Assembly (NCBI GenBank): GCA_963761775.1
Contig: CAVXIF010000003.1
Location: 62,001 to 126,000 of the forward strand
DNA from: Parerythrobacter_A sp963761775
Lineage (GTDB): Bacteria > Pseudomonadota > Alphaproteobacteria > Sphingomonadales > Sphingomonadaceae
Reading direction: 5' to 3'
DNA: 64,000 nucleotides
The notes under the pieces are model-generated. The model was given only the letters and a program-made list of their open reading frames with translations. It made no database searches and had not been told where the DNA came from. A program made the position numbers and the translations under genes. Below are positions 9,188 through 18,420 of this stretch, one piece after another (position 1 is the first letter of the stretch; every line of letters begins with the position of its first letter).

Positions 9188-12145
9188 TCATTCTCCCAGT
9201 GTATTGTTTTTGTTGTTATTAATTGCCGTGTGGAGCGCCGGGACCGTCACATCCCCGATCTGCGGGACGATCACGGCGGCAGCGTCCAGTTCGTTCGCAT
9301 CGCCGATGCCGATGGCGACCATTCCGGCGGCATTGATGGCGGCCACGCCCGCGCGCGCATCTTCCACGCCGATGCAGGATGCCGGGGCGACGCCAAGCGT
9401 CTCGGCGGTGCGCAGGAATATCTCGGGATCGGGCTTGCCGTTCCGGATAGTGGCGGCATCGGTGATGCAATCGAACAGGTCGGCAATGCCCAGCGCGCGG
9501 ACCACATCGCCCGCGTTGCGGCTGGCGGAGGCAAGCCCGATGCGCAGTCCGGCGTCGAGGCAGGCGCGCAACAGCGCGCGCGCGCCGTCGAACAGGTCCG
9601 CAGGCGAATAATCGGCGATGGCGGCGCGGTAGAATGCGTTCTTGCGCGCCAGCATCCGGGTGATGTCGGCTTCGCTGCGGCTGGCATTGGCGGCGGTCAG
9701 GATGATGTCGAGCGAGGCGCGGCGCGAGACGCCCTTGAGCCGGTCGTTCAGGTTGCGCGAGAACGGCAGCAGTTCTTCGTCGCACAACCGCTTCCAGGCA
9801 TGGAAATGCGCCTCGGCAGTGTCGGTCAGCACGCCGTCGAGATCGAAGATGACGGCTTTGAGGATCGGGCGGTCGATACGGTGCGGCTCGCCTCGCGCGA
9901 CGGTGACCGGACGTCCGTAATCATGCAGCGTGAGGGACGGTCCGTCGATCAGGCGGTAGGATGTATCGCTCGCTGTCACCGCGACTTCCACCACCGACCC
10001 GCGCCATTGCAGGCGGAAAGAATATGCCGGCCAGTCCGCCGGGCAGCGCGGGCGAAAATGCAGCATATCGCCCACCGCCAGCATTCCGCCCCAGCCCTGC
10101 ACCAGGATCAGCCAGCTACCCGCCATCGCCGCCATATGCGCGCCGTGATGGCTATTGGCGTGGCGGTTCTCGATATCGACGAAGGCGGCTTCCTGCTGGA
10201 ACGCCAACGCCGCATCGAACGCGCCCGTTTCGCAAGACACGATGCCGAACGCGGTGGCGGACAGGGTGGAATCATGTGTGGTCAGCGGCTCGTAAAAGGC
10301 CAGGTCGCGGGCCTTTTGCATTTGCGGGATACCGTGGCCCAGCACCGCGTGCGCCTGGATCACGTCGCCCTGCTTGCAGACCTGGTGGCGGAAGATGTGC
10401 ATCGGATGGTGGTTGAGAAGGAGGGGGCGGCCCGATGCGTCGCCATGCGGGAAGGGGGCCTTGCCAAGGAAAGCATCGTCCTGCGGCGACACGCCTGATT
10501 GCGCATCAACCGGACGCGCAATCGCAGCGGCGGCACTGCGCCAGCGTGCAATTTCGTCATCGTCCAGCCCGATGCGGATGCAGATATCTTTCAGCGCGGC
10601 AGCGTCGCAAGGGCCATCAGGGGCGGCGAGCGTTGCGGCAAATTCAAGGTGCGCGGCGGCGAGCGCGTTGGTGTAGTAATCATTGTCCACCATCGCGCTG
10701 TATTCGTCCGGCCCGGTAACGCCGGGGATGACGAAGGCACCGTCGCGGCTGCCCGCACGACGCGCATCGTAATGGCCGATCTCAAGCCAAATGCGCGCGG
10801 TTTCGAACACCATTTCCGCTGCCAGCGTCGCGAAGGCGGTATCGCCTGTCGCGGCAAGGTAGAACTGCACGGCATGGGCGATGTCGGCATTGATGTGATA
10901 TTGCGCCGCGCCGGTGGGATAGTGCGAGGAGCATTCGCCGCCGTCGATGGTCCGCCACGGGTAAAGCGCACCGGTGGCATGGCTCAGCTGGCGGGCATTG
11001 CGGCGCGCTTCGTCGAGCCGCGATATGCGCCACTCCAGCATGTGCCGCGCGCGTTCCGGTTGCGTCAGCGCCAGCAACGGCAACACGAAGCATTCGCCGT
11101 CCCAGAAAACGTGGCCTTCATACCCTTCGCCGGTCAGGCCTTTTGCAGCAACCCCGTGCGCGGCGGACGCGCTGGACGACATCAGAACATGTAGCAGGTT
11201 GAACCGGATGGCCGAGGCGAGCTCGTCCTGACCGGCAATGGTGATGGCAGCCGACTGTCCGAACGCTTCGAGGCTTTCGGTGTGGCACGCGATCAGCACC
11301 GCGGCGCCTTCGCCCGAGGCGGATTTCGCCAGGGCCAGCGCCTCATCCGCCGCATCCGCACCGATGCCATAGGCTGCGGTGCGCCGCAGATCGAGCCATT
11401 CGCCGTCAGCGCAATGCCGTTCGCGGCGCAGACTTGTGCCCGCGGCATCCGACGAGAGGTGCTGCACCACGGCGACATCGGGTGCATCCACGCCGTCCTG
11501 CGCACCGAACAGGCAATGCAGAAAGCCCTCGCGCTCTTCGCAGGACAGCGGCGCGAGCCCCGCGGCAAGGCTGATGCGCGGATCGTCGGCATCGCCAGAG
11601 GCAGAGTTGGCCCCCGCCAGTTCGACCGGACATGTCAGCGCGAGCGTTGCGGAGAAGCCAACGGGACATACCGAAATAGTGCTGATGCAGACCGGCCCCG
11701 CGCCCATCGGAACGAGGCGTTCGACGCGCACGTCAAGCGCGCGTCCGCCACCAAGATCCCAGACCGTGCGCCGCCGGAGGATCGCCTGTTCGAGGTCGAG
11801 CGCGATATCGAATTGCGCCATGTCGTCGGGTGTGAATGCTATCGGCTCTCCGTCCACGGCAATGTGCAGCGCCACGGGGCTGGGCAGCGGAAAGCGCGAA
11901 TCTGTGCTGTCGGCATAGCCGGGGAAGGCTTCGTGATAGGAAATCGGACGCCGCGCAAAACCGCCAGGTGCGAAGGCGGCGATATCATGCGCCAGTTCAT
12001 CGATCCCGCCGCGTACGCCCAGGGTGCCATTGGCGAGCGAGAACAGGGTCGCATCGCACGCCGCCGTAGCTGCATCGTAGCGGTCGCGCCGGAACGACGC
12101 GCCACTGGCCTGCGGCACCGGCAATGAATGCGGATTACGTCCCAA
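9188..12145 (-). CDS. GH65 disaccharide phosphorylase fused to beta-phosphoglucomutase
   Basis: A 985-residue fusion. Residues 1 to about 750 are a family GH65 alpha-glucobiose phosphorylase: GHVFWDGECFVLPL, GVTGPDEYS with the likely catalytic acid Glu481, and YEPLTTHDSTLS. From residue 763 there is a HAD domain, KAVIFDLDGVLTDTAEAHFH (nucleophile D768, acid/base D770), ending with GKPDPEIFL and GVEDARAG, as in beta-phosphoglucomutase. Together these would split maltose, kojibiose, trehalose or a similar sugar with phosphate and turn beta-glucose 1-phosphate into glucose 6-phosphate. The start is TTG 12145, with GGAGAGA upstream. It is the first gene of the operon. The two activities are usually separate proteins; the exact disaccharide is not determined. 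Confidence 0.88.
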   Translation of the reverse strand: MGRNPHSLPVPQASGASFRRDRYDAATAACDATLFSLANGTLGVRGGIDELAHDIAAFAPGGFARRPISYHEAFPGYADSTDSRFPLPSPVALHIAVDGEPIAFTPDDMAQFDIALDLEQAILRRRTVWDLGGGRALDVRVERLVPMGAGPVCISTISVCPVGFSATLALTCPVELAGANSASGDADDPRISLAAGLAPLSCEEREGFLHCLFGAQDGVDAPDVAVVQHLSSDAAGTSLRRERHCADGEWLDLRRTAAYGIGADAADEALALAKSASGEGAAVLIACHTESLEAFGQSAAITIAGQDELASAIRFNLLHVLMSSSASAAHGVAAKGLTGEGYEGHVFWDGECFVLPLLALTQPERARHMLEWRISRLDEARRNARQLSHATGALYPWRTIDGGECSSHYPTGAAQYHINADIAHAVQFYLAATGDTAFATLAAEMVFETARIWLEIGHYDARRAGSRDGAFVIPGVTGPDEYSAMVDNDYYTNALAAAHLEFAATLAAPDGPCDAAALKDICIRIGLDDDEIARWRSAAAAIARPVDAQSGVSPQDDAFLGKAPFPHGDASGRPLLLNHHPMHIFRHQVCKQGDVIQAHAVLGHGIPQMQKARDLAFYEPLTTHDSTLSATAFGIVSCETGAFDAALAFQQEAAFVDIENRHANSHHGAHMAAMAGSWLILVQGWGGMLAVGDMLHFRPRCPADWPAYSFRLQWRGSVVEVAVTASDTSYRLIDGPSLTLHDYGRPVTVARGEPHRIDRPILKAVIFDLDGVLTDTAEAHFHAWKRLCDEELLPFSRNLNDRLKGVSRRASLDIILTAANASRSEADITRMLARKNAFYRAAIADYSPADLFDGARALLRACLDAGLRIGLASASRNAGDVVRALGIADLFDCITDAATIRNGKPDPEIFLRTAETLGVAPASCIGVEDARAGVAAINAAGMVAIGIGDANELDAAAVIVPQIGDVTVPALHTAINNNKNNTLGE

Positions 12146-12199
12146 CCTGTCTCTCTCCCAACGGCTTTTGCCGCTTGTCGAGCCTAGGATGGGCGCAGA

Positions 12200-12229
12200 A
12201 TGATATCGATGTCAAGACAACGATGTCAT
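12200..12229 (-). promoter_or_regulatory. Promoter with two LacI-type operators upstream of GH65 fusion gene
   Basis: Two near-palindromes, TGATATCGATGTCA (12201-12214) and AGACAACGATGTCA (12215-12228), lie side by side with centres 14 bp apart. Both have the CG centre typical of LacI-family operators. On the minus strand they overlap a plausible promoter: ATGACA (12224-12229) as -35 and TATCAT (12200-12205) as -10, with an 18-base gap. Binding of the adjacent LacI-type repressor would block the operon. This is inferred from sequence only. Confidence 0.6.
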
Positions 12230-12295
12230 TTTCGGGTAACGATGTGTTGCGACAGCGGGATTGCAGGATATTCCGGTGGGTGCCCGGTGGCAGCG

Positions 12296-13310
12296 TCAGC
12301 TGGCGCGGATTACGATTTCGACCGGCATGTGTTCCGATTGTACGGCTTCGCCCTGCACCAGCGCCAGCGCCTTGCGCGCCAGCAGCGAACCGCCTTCGTG
12401 CCAGTGCTGGCGAATGGTGGTCAGCGGCGGCACGAACTGGGCCGCGTCATAGGCATCGTCGAACCCGATTACGGACACGTCGTCCGGCACGGCGCGGCCG
12501 TATTCGGTCAGCGCGCGGATCGCGCCCATTGCCACCGCATCGCTGCTGGCGAAGACGCCGTCGATGGCTGTGCCGTGCGCTTCCAGCAGCGTCGCCATCG
12601 CGTTGTGGCCGCCGGCAAAGGTGAAGTCGCAATGCCGCGTTGCCGCATGCGTCGCGCCAAGTTCGGCCACGCGGCCGGTGAACCCGTCGAACCGGTCTGC
12701 AACCTCGGCATGTTCGATATCGCCGAGGCATACCAGCGTGCGGCGTCCGATGGAGCACAGCCGGTCTGCGGCGAGACAGCCGCCGGTCATATTGTCGCTG
12801 CCGACGATGACATGGTCGCCATCGTTGCGCACCGATCCCCACACAACCAGCGGCAGGCCGAAGCGATCCAGTTCCGCAACCGCATCCTCGTGGCTGCCCT
12901 GTCCCAGCAACACGATGGCATCGGCGGTGGGGGCAGTGTCGGTCAGGCTGGCGCGGGTCGACAGCATCACGGAATAATTCGCCGCCGTCAGTTCGTGGAT
13001 CATCCCGCCCAGCAGTTCCAGCGGGTAGGAACCGTTCATCCGGCGATTGGCAGACGGTGTCATCTCGACCACCACCGCTACCGTGCGCGTGCTGCGCTGG
13101 CGCAGGTTGCGCGCGGTCGTGTTTAGCTTGTAACCGTGCTCGTCTCGCGATCTCGCGCACCCGCTCGCGCGTTTCTGCGCGCACTACCCCGCTGCCCGAG
13201 AGCGCGCGCGATACGGTGATGGTGGAAACCCCCGCCAGCTTGGCCACATCGGCCATCGTCAAGGCGTGCCTTGGGGATGAAGGCGACGTGTCGGCTTTTT
13301 TCGACTGCAT
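12296..13310 (-). CDS. LacI-family transcriptional regulator (one-base frameshift)
   Basis: The N-terminal helix-turn-helix is clear: MADVAKLAGVSTITVSRALS (from residue 19). The periplasmic-binding-like sugar domain continues in another frame from YKLNTTARNLRQ through VVVEMTPSANRRMNGSYPLE to the end. The frame changes at about 13136-13150, at the usual end of the DNA-binding domain. The span is 3n+1 bases, so loss of one base restores about 337 residues, the normal family length. ATG 13310 is the likely start. A TTG 12 codons upstream is possible. It is transcribed in the same direction as the GH65 operon, whose promoter has operator-like palindromes. It is probably a repressor released by the imported disaccharide. 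Confidence 0.85.
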
Positions 13311-13450
13311 GATAGGTACGGTAGTTTGCTTTGCGCGCGCGGGCAAACCGGTGGCACCGCAATAGTCGCATTGCTGGGCATATTGATTGGCAGGGGGGGC
13401 GCGCCACCCCTTCGCCTTCGCGCCATTCTTGTGCTACCGCTGGTGTCGTT

Positions 13451-14341
13451 ATGGAAACAGTCCCGCACGCCAACCCGGCCAGCAGCAAGAACCGCTATGC
13501 CGACGCGCCGAAAAATGCCGACTACACGATCGACCAGTCGTGGAGCTCCTACAGCGACGATGAACATGATCGCTGGGACCGGCTTTCCGCAAGGCAGCGC
13601 GACATACTGCCCGGCCGCGCCTGCGACACGTTCCTGCGCGCGATGGATACGCTCGCGCTGTCGGAGGGTGGCATTCCCGACATGGAAAAACTGTCCGACC
13701 GGCTCGAACCGCTGACCGGCTGGCGCGTGGTGCCGGTGGCGGACCTGGTGCCGGACGAAGTGTTTTTCGATCACCTCGCCAATCGCCGCTTTCCCGCCGG
13801 CGCGTTCATCCGGCCAGAGGCAGAGTTCGACTACCTTCAGGAACCCGATATCTTCCACGATATCTTTGGCCATGTGCCTCTGCTGGCCGACCCGACCTTC
13901 GCCGCCTTCATGGAAGCCTACGGCAAGGGCGGCCAGCGCGCGATGGCGCTGGGGCAGCTGCCCAATCTGGCGCGCCTCTATTGGTACACGGTGGAGTTCG
14001 GCCTGTTGCGTTCCGAAGGGGGGTTGCGGATTTATGGCGCGGGCATCTTGTCCTCGCCGCAGGAAAGTGTGTTCAGCCTGGAGGATGCCTCGCCCAATCG
14101 CGTGCTGCTCGATCTGGAGCGGGTGATGCGGACCAGATACATCATCGACGATTTCCAGCAGACCTATTTCGTCATCGAGAGTTTCGAGGACTTGCTGGAC
14201 CGCTGCTACGCCGATTTCGGCGACAGCTATTCGGCCGTGAAAGGCGCGAGCGAGTTCGAGGCGCACGAACTGGGCGCGGACGACACGGTGCTGCATCGTG
14301 GAACGCTCGACTATTTCAGGGAAAAGCAGGCGGTTCGCTAG
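13451..14341 (+). CDS. phhA: Phenylalanine 4-monooxygenase
   Basis: A 296-residue pterin-dependent, non-heme iron enzyme that turns phenylalanine into tyrosine. The iron ligands are visible: His136 and His141 in FHDIFGHVPLL, and Glu182 in YWYTVEFGL. The segment GWRVVPVADLVPDEVFFDHL and the RIYGAGILSSPQES loop are typical of bacterial phenylalanine hydroxylases, which lack the regulatory ACT domain of the animal enzyme. ATG 13451 gives the usual length. The gene diverges from the LacI regulator, with a 140-base shared promoter region, and is followed 23 bases later by the GH42 gene. No pterin recycling gene (phhB) is in the window. Confidence 0.95.
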   Translation: METVPHANPASSKNRYADAPKNADYTIDQSWSSYSDDEHDRWDRLSARQRDILPGRACDTFLRAMDTLALSEGGIPDMEKLSDRLEPLTGWRVVPVADLVPDEVFFDHLANRRFPAGAFIRPEAEFDYLQEPDIFHDIFGHVPLLADPTFAAFMEAYGKGGQRAMALGQLPNLARLYWYTVEFGLLRSEGGLRIYGAGILSSPQESVFSLEDASPNRVLLDLERVMRTRYIIDDFQQTYFVIESFEDLLDRCYADFGDSYSAVKGASEFEAHELGADDTVLHRGTLDYFREKQAVR

Positions 14342-14364
14342 GCGCGAAGCGGCCGGAGCGCGCG

Positions 14365-16338
14365 ATGCAGCTGGGCTGTTGTTATTTTCCCGAACACTGG
14401 CCGGAGGAACGCTGGGCGCACGACGCCGCCGCGATGGTCGAAAACGGGCTGTCGCTGGTGCGGATCGGCGAGTTTGCGTGGAGCCGGATCGAGCCGGAGC
14501 GCGGGCGATTCGACTGGGGCTGGCTCGACCGTGCAATCGCTACGCTTGGCGATGCCGGGCTGGACATCATGCTCTGTACCCCCACCGCCACGCCGCCCAA
14601 ATGGCTGGTGGATGAAATGCCGGACATGGTCGCGGTGGACGCCGAGGGTCGCCCGCGCGGGTTCGGATCGCGGCGGCATTACTGTTTCAGCCATGCGGGC
14701 TATCGCGCCGAAGCGGAACGCATCACGCGTGCCCTTGCCGAACGATACGGGCTGCACCCAGCGGTAACCGCCTGGCAGACCGACAACGAATATGGTTGCC
14801 ACGATACAGTGGAGAGCTTCTCCGACGCCGCGCGCGACGGTTTCCGGCGCTGGCTGTCGGATCGATATGACAACATCGCTGCGCTGAACGCGGCTTGGGG
14901 CAATGTGTTCTGGAGCATGGAATACAATGCCTTCGATGCCGTGGAGCTGCCCAACCTGACCGTCACCGAAGCCAATCCGGCACACTGGCTCGCCTTTCGG
15001 CGTTTCTCGTCCGATCAGGTTATGGCGTTCAACGCGGCGCAGGTGGCAATATTGCGCGAACACGCGCCGGGGCGCGATGTGACCCACAATGCGATGGGCT
15101 TCTTCGCACAATACGACCACCACGCGCTGGGCGCGCAGCTCGATATGCTGACATGGGACAGCTATCCGCTGGGTTTCCTCGACAGCTTCCCCTTCGCAGC
15201 CGAAGACAAGCGCCGGTTCGCGCGGCAGGGGCATCCCGACATCGCGGCATTTCACCACGACCTGTATCGCGGATGCCAGCCGGACGGGCGCTGGGGCGTA
15301 ATCGAACAGCAGCCGGGTCCGGTGAACTGGTCCGCGCACAACCCCGCGCCCTTACCGGGCATGGTGCGGCTATGGACGCTGGAGGCGATGGCGCACGGGG
15401 CGGAGCTGGTCAGCTACTTCCGCTGGCGACAATTCCCCAAGGCGCAGGAACAGATGCACGCCGGATTGCTGCGGCCCGACGGCGAGCCTGCGCCGGGTTT
15501 GGCCGAAATACGCGCGGCGGCGGACGATATTGCAACGCTGGGCGAGATCGGCGCAGCGGTGAAGCAAGTGGCGCTGGTATTCTCCTATGACAGCGAATGG
15601 GTCACCAAAACGCAACCGCAGGGCGCGGGCTGCTCGGCGTTGTGGGCGACGTTCGCGTGCTACACCGCGCTGCGGCGGCTGGGGCTGAACGTGGATATCG
15701 TCGCGCCGGGGACTCCGCTCGACGGCTATGCGCTGGCGACGGTGCCGTGCCTGCCGATTGTGAGCGAGGATGCGCTGGCGGCATTGCAGGCGTTCGACGG
15801 GCAGATTGTCATCGGACCGCGCAGCGGCAGCCGCACGCGCGACTTTGCCATACCCGACACACTCGCCCCCGGCCCGTTGCAGACGCTGTTTCCCGGCAAG
15901 GTGACGCATAGCGAAACGCCGCCGCCGGGCGTCGAACATTCAGGAGGCGGGTGGGCGATCCGGCGTTGGCTGGACCACGTCGAAACCGAAGCGGAGGCGG
16001 AACTGGTCGCGGATGACGGTACGGTTGCATGCTGGCGCGAAGGGCGGGTGCGCTATGTCGCCGGTTGGCCCGAAGGCGACCTGGCCGATACGGTAATGGC
16101 ATGCGCGGCGTGCGATGCCGGACTGGATACGGTGAAGCTAGCCGACGGCCTGCGGATGCGGACAACGTCGCGCTATCGCTTCGTGTTCAACTATGACGGC
16201 GTGGAACACACTTTGCCGGATGATCTCGCGGGCGAACCGGTTCTGGGCGCGCGGAAACTGCCTCCCGCAGGCGTCAGCGTGCTGGCGCGCGATCCAGCCC
16301 CCGATCCAACCAGCGCGCAAAGCCGACCGCACCGGTAA
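14365..16338 (+). CDS. GH42 beta-galactosidase
   Basis: A 657-residue glycoside hydrolase family 42 enzyme. It opens QLGCCYFPEHWPEERWAHDA, has the acid/base Glu142 in QTDNEYGCHDT and the nucleophile Glu314 in WGVIEQQPGPVNW. A trimerisation/A4-type domain (SYDSEWVTKTQP, then LNVDIVAPGTPLDGY) and a short C-terminal beta domain follow. No signal peptide is seen, so it is cytoplasmic and would act on imported beta-galactosides. ATG 14365 follows the phhA stop by 23 bases. Its last 65 bases overlap the convergent yhhQ gene. The galactoside is not known. Confidence 0.9.
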   Translation: MQLGCCYFPEHWPEERWAHDAAAMVENGLSLVRIGEFAWSRIEPERGRFDWGWLDRAIATLGDAGLDIMLCTPTATPPKWLVDEMPDMVAVDAEGRPRGFGSRRHYCFSHAGYRAEAERITRALAERYGLHPAVTAWQTDNEYGCHDTVESFSDAARDGFRRWLSDRYDNIAALNAAWGNVFWSMEYNAFDAVELPNLTVTEANPAHWLAFRRFSSDQVMAFNAAQVAILREHAPGRDVTHNAMGFFAQYDHHALGAQLDMLTWDSYPLGFLDSFPFAAEDKRRFARQGHPDIAAFHHDLYRGCQPDGRWGVIEQQPGPVNWSAHNPAPLPGMVRLWTLEAMAHGAELVSYFRWRQFPKAQEQMHAGLLRPDGEPAPGLAEIRAAADDIATLGEIGAAVKQVALVFSYDSEWVTKTQPQGAGCSALWATFACYTALRRLGLNVDIVAPGTPLDGYALATVPCLPIVSEDALAALQAFDGQIVIGPRSGSRTRDFAIPDTLAPGPLQTLFPGKVTHSETPPPGVEHSGGGWAIRRWLDHVETEAEAELVADDGTVACWREGRVRYVAGWPEGDLADTVMACAACDAGLDTVKLADGLRMRTTSRYRFVFNYDGVEHTLPDDLAGEPVLGARKLPPAGVSVLARDPAPDPTSAQSRPHR

Positions 16339-16966
16339 TAAGGAACGGCACCAGCACCAGCGACAGCACCACCTTGGCCAGCATCTGCCCGATCAGCAGG
16401 TCGGTGATGTCGAACTCGCCATAGAACGCCAGCGTGATGAAAATTACCGAATCGATCGCTTGCGACAGCGCCGAGGCAATCGCGCCGCGCACCATCAGGC
16501 CGATGGTCCCCTGCTCCCCGCTGCCGCGCAGCCTGGAGAATATCCAGATATTGAGCAGCAGCGAGACCAGATAGGCCGCCGGTCCCGCCAGCCACACCCG
16601 CCACAACTGCGAATGCACTTGCTCGAAAGCGGCAAGATCTTCGGGCCGGAACTCCACCATTTCCGGCGAAGCGGGCAGCGCCAGCACCAGCGTCATCATC
16701 AGCGACGACACGCCCAGCGGCACGAAGCCCCACCACACGATGCGGCTGGCCAGTTTCTCCCCGAACAGCTGCGTCACCGTGCTGGAAATCACCACCAGCA
16801 CCAGAAACGCGAATATCCCCGCTTCCACCGCCAGGCCGGTCGGCCATAACTGCACCTGCTTGAAGGCCAGCACACCCGCCACAACCGTCATTCCGCCATA
16901 CAGCAGCAGCATGAACAGCAGCGAACGGGTGATGTGCAGGGGCGGGGAGGCTGGCGTTTCGGTCAT
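16274..16966 (-). CDS. yhhQ: YhhQ/VUT-family queuosine precursor transporter
   Basis: A 230-residue membrane protein of the YhhQ/VUT family (formerly DUF165), thought to import 7-cyano-7-deazaguanine or a related queuosine precursor. It has about six hydrophobic segments, the family-like VVISSTVTQLFGEKLASRIVW and the AIASALSQAIDSVIFITLAF helix, with polar residues inside the membrane. The start at 16966 (MTETPASPP) is preferred to a longer frame because the extra N-terminus is arginine-rich and atypical. The 3' end overlaps the GH42 gene. No queuosine riboswitch is apparent in the 129-base gap shared with the divergent nucleoside carrier gene. Confidence 0.85.
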   Translation of the reverse strand: MTETPASPPLHITRSLLFMLLLYGGMTVVAGVLAFKQVQLWPTGLAVEAGIFAFLVLVVISSTVTQLFGEKLASRIVWWGFVPLGVSSLMMTLVLALPASPEMVEFRPEDLAAFEQVHSQLWRVWLAGPAAYLVSLLLNIWIFSRLRGSGEQGTIGLMVRGAIASALSQAIDSVIFITLAFYGEFDITDLLIGQMLAKVVLSLVLVPFLITGAVGFARWLDRGLDRAPAR

Positions 16967-17095
16967 GGCGGGACGGCGTATTGCCAAGATCCGCAAAAGG
17001 AAAGGGCGCAGGCCGCGTCCGCCGCCCGTTTGACTGCGCGGCTGCAAACCGCGATTGGAGCGCGCACTCTACCTTTCGCGAACCGAAGGCCCGCC

Positions 17096-18409
17096 ATGCA
17101 TCCGATTCTCGCCAGCCTGCTCGGTATCGTTGCGATCCTTGCCTTCGCGTTCCTGCTATCGACCGGCAAGCGGCATATCCGTCTGCGCGTCGTCGGCGCG
17201 GCATTCGCGTTGCAGGCGCTGATGGCGCTGCTGGTGTTGCGCACGCCGTGGGGCGTTACTGCCATCGAGTTCCTGTCCAACGGCGTCATCGCGCTGCTCG
17301 GCTATTCGCGCGCCGGGATCGAAACGATTTTCGGGCCGATGGCGGACAATCCGTTTGCCAACACGTTCCTGATCGCGGCGCTGCCGGTGATCGTGTTCTT
17401 CGCGGCGCTGGTGTCCATCCTCTACCATATCGGCGTGATGCAGCGGCTGGTGCGCTGGGTCGGCGGGGCGATCGGCTGGCTGACGGGGATCAGCCGGGTC
17501 GAGGCGCTGGGCGCGGCGGCCAATATCTTCGTCGGCCAGTCCGAAAGCCCGCTGGTGGTGCGCCCCTACCTCGCCGCGCTGACTCCGTCGCAGCTGTTCA
17601 CGCTGATGAGCGTGGGCATGGCGGGCGTGGCGGGCACCATTCTGGCAGCCTACGCCGCCTTTATCGGAGACGAGGCCGTGCCGTTCCTGCTGGCCGCCGC
17701 CTTCATGTCCGCACCCGGCGGCATCCTGATGGCCAAGATCATGATGCCCGACGATGCGGATTACGAGGACATCGTCGGCGATCTCGACTTGCCCGATGCC
17801 CGGATCAGCGCCGAGGGACCGGCGGCCATTACGGAAGGCGGAAAGGCGCACGAAGTCGAAGTCGCCGAAACCTTCGAAGCAGGACAGCGCCCCGCCAATG
17901 TCATCGAAGCCGCCGCGCAAGGCACGCAGACCGGCGTGAAGCTGGCCGTCGCGGTCGGTGCGATGGTGATGGTGTTCGTGGCGCTGGTGGCGCTGGCGAA
18001 CGGGCTGCTGGGCGGTGTCGGCGGCTGGTTCGGCTACCCCGATATCAGTTTCCAGCAGCTGTTCGGCTATATCTTCGCGCCCGTCATGTACCTCATCGGC
18101 ATTGCCGACTGGAACGAGGCGCAGGCAGCGGGCGGATTGTTCGGCACCAAGATCGTGCTGAATGAATTCGTCGCCTTCATCGAGCTGGGGCAGCTGGATG
18201 TTCTGACCGAGCGCAGCCGCGCCATCGTCACTTTTGCGCTGTGCGGCTTTGCCAATTTCTCCTCCATCGCGATCCAGATGGCGGTTACCGGCGGGCTTGC
18301 ACCCAACCAGCGGCCGGTCATTGCGCGGCTCGGCTTGCGCGCGCTGGCGGCGGGGTCGCTGGCGAACCTGATGAGCGCGGCTCTGGCGGGATTGTTCCTG
18401 CCGCTGTAA
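17096..18409 (+). CDS. Concentrative nucleoside transporter (NupC/CNT family)
   Basis: A 437-residue inner-membrane carrier that takes up nucleosides with protons or sodium. Family marks are GVMQRLVRWVGGAIGWLTGI, the substrate-binding GQSESPLVVRPYL, and KIVLNEFVAFIELGQL near the C-terminus. The central hydrophilic loop (about 220-285) is acidic and variable. ATG 17096 gives the standard N-terminal region. The gene diverges from yhhQ and is followed 11 bases later by a 2OG-Fe(II) oxygenase gene, so those two may be co-transcribed. Confidence 0.9.
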   Translation: MHPILASLLGIVAILAFAFLLSTGKRHIRLRVVGAAFALQALMALLVLRTPWGVTAIEFLSNGVIALLGYSRAGIETIFGPMADNPFANTFLIAALPVIVFFAALVSILYHIGVMQRLVRWVGGAIGWLTGISRVEALGAAANIFVGQSESPLVVRPYLAALTPSQLFTLMSVGMAGVAGTILAAYAAFIGDEAVPFLLAAAFMSAPGGILMAKIMMPDDADYEDIVGDLDLPDARISAEGPAAITEGGKAHEVEVAETFEAGQRPANVIEAAAQGTQTGVKLAVAVGAMVMVFVALVALANGLLGGVGGWFGYPDISFQQLFGYIFAPVMYLIGIADWNEAQAAGGLFGTKIVLNEFVAFIELGQLDVLTERSRAIVTFALCGFANFSSIAIQMAVTGGLAPNQRPVIARLGLRALAAGSLANLMSAALAGLFLPL

Positions 18410-18420
18410 ACACCGGCCCC

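Noticed and set aside
9230..10498. A 422-codon open frame antisense to the GH65 fusion gene
   Set aside because: Shadow of a conserved enzyme; composition is Arg/Gly/Asp-rich without motifs.
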